NCBI GenBank assembly: GCA_027318945.1
Contig: DAHVOF010000266.1
Coordinates: 1 to 8,767, forward strand
Origin: Actinomycetota bacterium
GTDB lineage: Bacteria; Actinomycetota; Acidimicrobiia; Acidimicrobiales; Acidimicrobiaceae
Direction: 5' to 3'
Length of the DNA stretch: 8,767 bases
Part shown: piece by piece, positions 5,315-8,767 of the stretch
Position numbering within the stretch: the first letter of the stretch is position 1
Layout of the letters: each line of letters starts with the position of its first letter
Notes under the pieces: generated by a model
The model's database searches: none
What the model saw: only the letters and a program-made list of their open reading frames with translations
Told to the model about the DNA's origin: nothing
Program-made: the position numbers and the translations under genes

Positions 5315-5575
5315 TTAAACTTGAGCGAGGCCATGGACGTACAACCATTCAGCGGTATGAAAGAAGGTAGATAGGGATGCTGCCAACTTCTGAGCCATTG
5401 AATGACTTTGGACGATCGTTGTTGGAAGCTCTTGGAAGACCCTAACCAAATGCAGCCTCAGACTACGCCAGAATAGGATCTGCCCCTCATGTACGGTTCG
5501 ATGAGCCAGCCATCTCATTCGAACCAGCGCAGCGCCCGGGTTATTACGGACTGACTGTTTTGTGGGACTGGCCAT
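5315..5575 (-). CDS. Hypothetical 86-residue protein
   Basis: An 86-codon - strand frame with no + strand gene opposite it. The product is basic in its first half and rich in W, L, H and R (RMRWLAHRTVHEGQILFW), followed by a more hydrophobic C-terminal half (FQELPTTIVQSHSMAQKL), without an obvious signal peptide or transmembrane segment. ATG 5575 is preceded by AGGA at a short four-base spacing. It diverges from repeat copy B, which begins about 30 bases to the right, so a promoter could lie in or next to the repeat. No family is recognised. It could be a spurious frame or the remnant of a longer gene. Confidence 0.38.
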   Translation of the reverse strand: MASPTKQSVRNNPGAALVRMRWLAHRTVHEGQILFWRSLRLHLVRVFQELPTTIVQSHSMAQKLAASLSTFFHTAEWLYVHGLAQV

Positions 5576-5606
5576 ATCATCCTACGACTTTAAGGTGAGC
5601 CCCAGA

Positions 5607-5683
5607 ACCAGCGCATCGCTGGGTTTTTGCCTTGCGTGACGATAGAACATCCAGTTCAGAAAGCTATGCGACGTTTGGGTTAG
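5607..5683 (+). repeat. Dispersed repeat, copy B
   Basis: Begins with a small hairpin, CCAGCG (5608-5613) with CGCTGG around CAT, followed by GTTTTTGCC, as in copy C. It then diverges for about 20 bases and rejoins the family at CCAGTTCAG. The frame ending HPVQKAMRRLG plus TAG (5681-5683) corresponds to PVQEAMRRLG plus stop in copy C. Relative to C, two of the three base changes in the last 12 codons are silent in this frame, while all are replacements in the frame used by the gene on the right. Confidence 0.7.
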
Positions 5684-6426
5684 CCGCCGTGTCCCTCGCA
5701 GCGAGTGACCCCCCGACCGTTGGCTCAAGGGGCCTACGCATCGAAGCCGTGGGTCCGGCGTTCAATGTGGCCCTGGCGTTCGAAATGAGAGGTGCGGAAC
5801 GAACCGTCACCACCAACTTCAACCTCAACGCCCACGAGCTTGCAGGGAGTCGGGCGAGAGACGTACTCCCCGACCTACGATTCCTGTCAGGCTTCCCGGC
5901 TCCGAATCATGTCTCGATCTCGATCCGAAACCGCGGAGCCGAGGTGGCAACCGGTTCAATTGACGTCGCGAATCTTCTGGCCAAGCCCGCGACACTGGTA
6001 ACGCAGATCACGATGCAGGTGGCCGAGCTCCTGTCGGACCTCGACGGGTTGCTCGGCTTATTGATGCTGATGCCGAGTGCAGTCGATCAGCAGGACATCG
6101 AAACGCTAACCTGGGCACGGACTCTTGCGAGAGGGGAACTCGTCGAAGCCACTTGGTCGGAAGGCAAAGTGATTGCAGAACGACCCGAAGAGCTAGAGAC
6201 CACTCTAAGAAACGGCGGCGCACTCCGCATCGACAAGTTCGAGTGCTTTCGCTTCGCTGGAAGTGACTACCCACTCGGAATCATTTCTCAGGTGCTGTTC
6301 GGCGCTACTATTCGTGAGACCCGGATGGTCGAGTCTGGCACCGAGGTAGTGCTGCGAGCAGACGACGGCCGAGCCGAGGAGCGCCTACTGCTTCCCTACG
6401 CTCCTCAAACCTCAGAGCAGAAATAG
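5632..6426 (+). pseudogene. C-terminal part of an unrecognised protein, 5' end replaced by repeat B
   Basis: A 264-codon frame. The first 17 or so codons (MRDDRTSSSESYATFGL) are repeat B read through. Protein-like sequence starts around VSLAASDPPTVGSRGLRIEAV. It shows a beta-rich stretch (RTVTTNFNLNAHELAG), a conserved-looking DVLPDLRFLSGFPAPNHVSI, a helical middle (QVAELLSDLDGLLGLLM) and a second beta-rich half ending VVLRADDGRAEERLLLPY. From memory this pattern fits the later two thirds of a widespread hypothetical family of roughly 370 residues in actinobacteria; I know no function for it. The TTG start at 5632 has no ribosome site. The body is intact with no internal frameshift, so the truncation seems recent or the product is still made. 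The alternative is an intact gene with a re-used start. Confidence 0.6.
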
Positions 6427-7252
6427 CGGGCAAGCTACCGAGGGAAGTCAGCTGCGGCTTAAGTTCAGATCGCGGACCACACCAGGCGAAACGCTACCGC
6501 CGAACTCGTTCGCCTCCGCGTCACTCGAACTTGCTCAGCTACCGGTAGTGGCTACTTGGCGACTGCCAACTAGAAAACAATAGTTGGCGCGCTCGCGGAC
6601 AATTCATTTTGCCCATCACCGAGACAATCCTCCGTAAGCTAAAACATTGCGGCTGAGAATTCTCGGTCTGCTGTTGCGAGCTGCACGACGACGGCGTCCG
6701 ACTGGCTCGGCTTGGTGGCGAAACAGGCGATCAATCCGTACGGCATCAACAACCGCCGGGTCGTGGCGTGCTGTCGGCGTTGAGAGGGACGGGAACAGCA
6801 TCTGGTCAATTGGGGTCCCCTCAATGCGACCTTGCATCAGAGCGACGTAGTATCCGTTCAGGAGGATCGCCATCTAACTAACGGGATTGATTCTTCAGGT
6901 AGTGAGAAGTGATTTCAGCTGACTCTTGTCGGGGGGGGAGGTTTAGGGTCCAGTTCGTAGTGGAGTGGGCATCCAAGGATTACCCTCGAACAACATCGTC
7001 AGGACCTCTATAGCCCCTGAGCAGGTGATCAAAAAGCTCGCCGAAGGTGACTAGATGTGGAACCTCAGTTGAATACTTTCCGATGCGGCTCTTCTCAAAT
7101 CTGAGATAGACAGCACCGGGTTATTGCCGTCTGCTAACGGCTGCCGAGTGCGTTCCACGGATCGATGTGAGGGGTTCTGTGAGGGTCTCACTTCTGCCAA
7201 AAACTATGGCGGTGAGTAAAGATGATAGGACTATCGCCTCGCCCCTCACTTT
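6427..7252. other. Long stretch with only weak coding remnants
   Basis: No intact gene is seen on either strand. On the - strand between about 6616 and 6873, MAILLNGYYVALMQG...IDQMLFPSL in one frame and GLIACFATKPSQSDAVVVQLATAD in another look protein-like, which suggests a frameshifted remnant. On the + strand a short frame ending LPSNNIVRTSIAPEQVI then KKLAEGD and a TAG near 7051 looks like the tail of a lost gene. A run of eight G is present near 6932. None of these can be assigned to a family. Confidence 0.45.
6616..6873 (-). pseudogene. Possible frameshifted gene remnant
   Basis: One frame begins MAILLNGYYVALMQGRIEG and IDQMLFPSL, plausible protein, then becomes arginine-rich and unlikely (VGRRRRAARNSRP). 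The overlapping frame is unlikely at first (CCSRPSQRRQ) and then plausible (GLIACFATKPSQSDAVVVQL, ATADREFSAAMF and a stop at about 6639). A frame switch near 6730-6780 would join the two plausible halves into a protein of about 80 residues. There is no ribosome site before ATG 6873 and no recognised family. Confidence 0.25.
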
Positions 7253-7289
7253 GATTTCCTTAGATTTAGGAAATCCAGCGCAGCGCTGG
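7253..7289. repeat. Two tandem hairpins at the start of repeat copy C
   Basis: GATTTCCT (7253-7260) pairs with AGGAAATC (7268-7275) around TAGATTT. It is followed at once by CCAGCGC (7275-7281) pairing with GCGCTGG (7283-7289) around a single A, then GTTTTGCC. The second hairpin is shared with copy B and resembles an intrinsic terminator. Confidence 0.65.
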
Positions 7290-7350
7290 GTTTTGCCTGG
7301 AATTCATCAAAGAACTACCAGTTCAGGAAGCTATGCGGCGTTTGGGTTAA
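7271..7350 (+). repeat. Dispersed repeat, copy C
   Basis: The best preserved copy: hairpin, GTTTTGCC, the 32-base block shared exactly with copy A (7298-7329), then GCTATGCG and GTTTGGGTTA. One frame reads IQRSAGFCLEFIKELPVQEA then MRRLG and TAA at 7348-7350. Within about 55 bases to its right lies the broken 3' end of the - strand HNH-like gene. No long inverted partner of this repeat is seen in the window. Confidence 0.8.
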
Positions 7351-7405
7351 TCGCGTAGTAACACGACTCAAATGTCGAAACGCGTCCATTTGCCCTGCTA
7401 AACCA

Positions 7406-7653
7406 TCATTTATGGGGTAGTTGTGTGCCTATTATCTCCGGAAGTCCGGCTTGAAAGTTCGCCAGTTTCAGGGCCACACCATTAGGGTTGCGGAATCTGG
7501 CCGAGTCTTTCGGGTCTTTGCTAGTCGGGAGAGAGTTGAGTAGCTTGCTCAAGCTGATGACGCCTTTGTCGCGTGCGCCACATGCGCTATGTTTAAGATA
7601 GAAGTCAAGTGCGAGGATCAATTGTCTGCACTCCAAGGTGGATTCATTGGCAT
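7406..7653 (-). pseudogene. Fragment of an HNH-endonuclease-like gene, frameshifted and truncated
   Basis: The - strand reads LILALDFYLKHSA, VISLSKLLNSLP and FRNPNGVALKLANFQAGLP. From memory this is the N-terminal region found in McrA-like HNH endonucleases, ahead of the catalytic domain. The natural start is probably ATG 7651-7653, which follows AGGAGG (7665-7670) by eleven bases and reads MPMNPPWSADN before a stop. Inserting one base at about 7622-7626 would restore PWSADELILALDFYL. So there is one apparent single-base deletion near the start, and the gene ends at a TGA (7406-7408) with no HNH motif, next to repeat copy C. It follows the 90-codon gene by about 20 bases, so the two once formed an operon. 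It should be non-functional as it stands. Confidence 0.5.
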
Positions 7654-7674
7654 ATCCCGTGATCCCTCCTGGCC

Positions 7675-7947
7675 CTACGTTTTGCTCAGTACTTCTAGCG
7701 ATAGGGATTCGGCCACGTTGTCAATTATGGCAGCTTTTACTTGAGGGAGTTTAGCGTCAGGCGGGATGGTGGGACTATTTGATGCCAGCTTAATGGCGAA
7801 CGGATTAGGGTTGCCGCCTCGGGTGTCCCGCAAGAAAAAAGAAAATAGGCACACAGGTGATCGATCTATTATGGCGCCCGAAAGGATGTCGCCTTGGTAA
7901 TCAACAAAAGGAAATTTACCCTGGAACTCAAGGTAGATGAAGTCCAT
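7675..7947 (-). CDS. Hypothetical 90-residue protein upstream of the broken HNH-like gene
   Basis: A protein-like - strand frame: MDFIYLEFQGKFPFVDYQGD, then a hydrophobic stretch (SPVCLFSFFLRDTRGG), then NPNPFAIKLASNS, PPDAKLPQVKAAIIDNVAES and an end at LEVLSKT. No family is recognised. It is not clearly a membrane protein. ATG 7947 has no good ribosome site, so the frame may be the C-terminal part of a longer gene or may start elsewhere. The TAG stop is about 20 bases before the ATG of the HNH-like fragment, whose AGGAGG lies in the gap, so both were probably co-transcribed. It is divergent from the MazG-like gene, with about 65-95 bases between the starts. Confidence 0.5.
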   Translation of the reverse strand: MDFIYLEFQGKFPFVDYQGDILSGAIIDRSPVCLFSFFLRDTRGGNPNPFAIKLASNSPTIPPDAKLPQVKAAIIDNVAESLSLEVLSKT

Positions 7948-8013
7948 GGAGTTGTCGACTCAGGTCGAAACATAGGTGCAACAGCGTAAACGACAGCGAA
8001 ATAACTGAGGGCG

Positions 8014-8361
8014 ATGCAGAAAGGCACCTATAATTGTGCCGTGGACGAAGAATCAGTTTTCGACCCTCTCCGGGCTTTCGTTGCCCAACGCGACTGGGCT
8101 CAATTTCATACACCGGAGAATCTTGCTAAAAGCATCGCAATCGAAGCCGGTGAACTTCTGGAATGTTTCCAATGGAGCGATAAAGCTCAATTGGAGCGAG
8201 TCGAGGAGGAACTGGCCGATGTGCTGACCTATTGCTATCTGCTTGCTGCCCAACTTGGCTTAGAACCCAAGCAGATTGTCCTCCGGAAGCTTGAGATTAC
8301 TAACTCTAAATATCCCGTCGAGAAGGCGCGTGGGCGGAGCGACAGATATGACAGGCTTTAA
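8014..8361 (+). CDS. MazG-like nucleotide pyrophosphohydrolase
   Basis: A small all-alpha NTP pyrophosphatase of the MazG/DCTPP1 (RS21-C6) kind, which hydrolyses nucleoside triphosphates to monophosphate and pyrophosphate in the cytoplasm. From ATG 8014 it has 115 residues. The opening RDWAQFHTPENLAKSIAIEA is characteristic. The metal-binding E-x-x-E is E44/E47 (EAGELLE), the later E-x-x-D is E66/D69 (EELADV), and KYPVEKARG lies near the end, as in the family. Two starts are possible: ATG 8014, with GAGGG only two to three bases away, or GTG 8041, fitting a leaderless start behind TATAAT and a family-like N-terminus; I favour the GTG. It overlaps the next gene by 14 bases, so the two are an operon. 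From memory, MazG-like genes often sit beside GIY-YIG/DUF2075 genes, which suggests a shared, perhaps defensive, role. Confidence 0.88.
   Translation: MQKGTYNCAVDEESVFDPLRAFVAQRDWAQFHTPENLAKSIAIEAGELLECFQWSDKAQLERVEEELADVLTYCYLLAAQLGLEPKQIVLRKLEITNSKYPVEKARGRSDRYDRL
8029..8034 (+). promoter_or_regulatory. -10 element TATAAT, likely leaderless promoter
   Basis: A perfect TATAAT ends seven bases before GTG 8041, in frame with the MazG-like protein. Transcription would begin at or next to that GTG, giving a leaderless mRNA, common in actinobacteria. No good -35 is seen at 16-18 bases. Confidence 0.4.
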
Positions 8362-8665
8362 GGTAGAAGAGCTTCCCTTTTCAAGCTTGGTTCGCGGTGA
8401 CCTGATTCTCAAAGATGAGCGTTTGCACAATTGGCCAGTAGTTTACGCGTTGAACGATGAAAAGCGTGTTTACGTAGGGGAAACGCTGAATTTTATCGCA
8501 CGAATGGGTCAGCACCTTTCATCCGAAGAAAAAAAGAGGCTTCGAGTCGCAAGAATAATTTTGGACGATACCTTCAACAAGTCGGTTTGTCTTGACCTCG
8601 AGTCTTATCTAATACGGCTATTGGCTGCACGGTCATTTGCAAAGTACAGATGGGATGCCGAGTAG
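8348..8665 (+). pseudogene. GIY-YIG domain, N-terminal fragment of a DUF2075-type protein, cut by an IS
   Basis: ATG 8348 lies inside the 3' end of the MazG-like gene and opens a 105-codon frame. The GIY-YIG nuclease signature is visible: VVY (31-33), YVGET (42-46), R52 and H56 in ARMGQH, and E85 in CLDLESYLIRL. DTFNKSVCLDLESYLIR is typical, from memory, of the GIY-YIG domain that precedes a large P-loop ATPase/helicase domain in DUF2075 proteins. Here the frame leaves the family after LLAA, and the last ten or so residues (SFAKYRWDAE) are encoded by the end of an insertion sequence. The ATPase part is therefore missing from this window, and the system should be inactive unless the truncated domain works alone. 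An in-frame start upstream at 8276 is rejected because its extra residues are out-of-frame MazG sequence. Confidence 0.75.
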
Positions 8666-8767
8666 GTCGAGCGTGAGATCTGGCATGCGAGCGAGTTGGC
8701 GGGTCGCTGCTGCGATGTTGACTGATCGGTAGGTCGCGTGTCGGATGATGCCGATTGCGAGGTTCCG
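8625..8767 (-). mobile_element. Insertion sequence, one end only
   Basis: The IS carrying the transposase tail above interrupts the GIY-YIG gene and runs past the right edge. The boundary is approximate, since only one end is visible and no target duplication can be tested. Confidence 0.6.
8633..8767 (-). CDS. Transposase C-terminus, ISAs1-like (partial)
   Basis: On the - strand the frame enters at the right edge and reads RNLAIGIIRHATYRSVNIAA then ATRQLARMPDLTLDLLGIP, ending VLCK and a TGA at 8633-8635. LRNLAI...NIAAA.R...R.P...L.LLG is, from memory, the usual C-terminal end of ISAs1-family DDE transposases. Only 44 codons are inside the window. The left end of the IS must lie close to the stop, about 8620-8640, because the GIY-YIG frame loses its homology there; its terminal inverted repeat cannot be fixed without the other end. 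Orientation is opposite to the interrupted gene. Confidence 0.7.
   Translation of the reverse strand, partial: RNLAIGIIRHATYRSVNIAAATRQLARMPDLTLDLLGIPSVLCK

Noticed and set aside
6647..6850. 67-codon + strand frame (MRLRILGLLLRAARRRRP...)
   Set aside because: The arginine-rich product is typical of a shadow frame opposite a GC-rich remnant, and there is no ribosome site.
4697..7350. Integron cassette array with repeats A-C as attC sites
   Set aside because: The copies lack the paired RYYYAAC and GTTRRRY boxes in the needed places; only copy A has a GTTAGGC-like box. No integron integrase is present, and the genes on the right are truncated rather than complete cassettes.
8276..8347. Upstream start for the GIY-YIG protein (MSSGSLRLLTLN...)
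   Set aside because: These codons are the MazG-like gene read in another frame. ATG 8348 matches the beginning expected for the domain.
1..8767. CRISPR array, rRNA, or reverse transcriptase/retron
   Set aside because: There are no regularly spaced short repeats, no rRNA-like sequence, and no frame with reverse transcriptase motifs to go with the hairpin-rich region.

Overview
The window looks like the left end of a chromosomal integrated element followed by a decayed accessory island. It opens with a tRNA-Lys gene (anticodon TTT, CCA encoded). A tyrosine integrase starts 79 bases downstream and points away from the tRNA, the usual layout of an element integrated into the 3' end of a tRNA gene. 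Base composition is mid-range by eye, start codons include GTG, and one promoter looks leaderless. Together with the island gene content this suggests an actinobacterium of moderate GC. That is an inference, and no gene here fixes the taxon.

Region 1 (1-2800) is the recombination module. The integrase on the + strand meets an excisionase-like HTH protein on the - strand, tail to tail, and their stop codons share one CTAG. The excisionase is the last of three translationally coupled - strand genes: a 45-residue small protein (2381-2518), a 241-residue unrecognised protein (1659-2384) and the excisionase (1402-1662), joined by two ATGA overlaps. A damaged paralogue of the small protein lies just upstream (2590-2781). 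The 241-residue gene is unusually rich in perfect inverted repeats.

Region 2 (2785-4330) holds about 400 bases without a gene and then a - strand gene for a protein with a PD-(D/E)XK nuclease-like N-terminal domain.

Region 3 (4331-7400) is mostly gene fragments. A short repeat family of about 80 bp occurs three times in the same orientation (near 4778, 5607 and 7271). Immediately to the right of each copy lies a gene that appears to lack one end: a coiled-coil protein without an N-terminus, a 264-codon hypothetical without an N-terminus, and an HNH-nuclease-like gene without a C-terminus. The copies therefore look like the ends of a mobile element or recombination points. Nearly 1 kb (6427-7400) contains only weak coding remnants.

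Region 4 (7400-8767) has a two-gene - strand unit, whose second gene is frameshifted, and then a + strand pair: a MazG-like nucleotide pyrophosphohydrolase overlapping the N-terminal GIY-YIG domain of what is probably a GIY-YIG/DUF2075-type protein. That second gene is cut by an insertion sequence whose transposase C-terminus (ISAs1-like) runs off the right edge on the - strand.

Overall, an intact recombination module is followed by a graveyard of defence-like and hypothetical genes, consistent with a hotspot of repeated insertion and decay.
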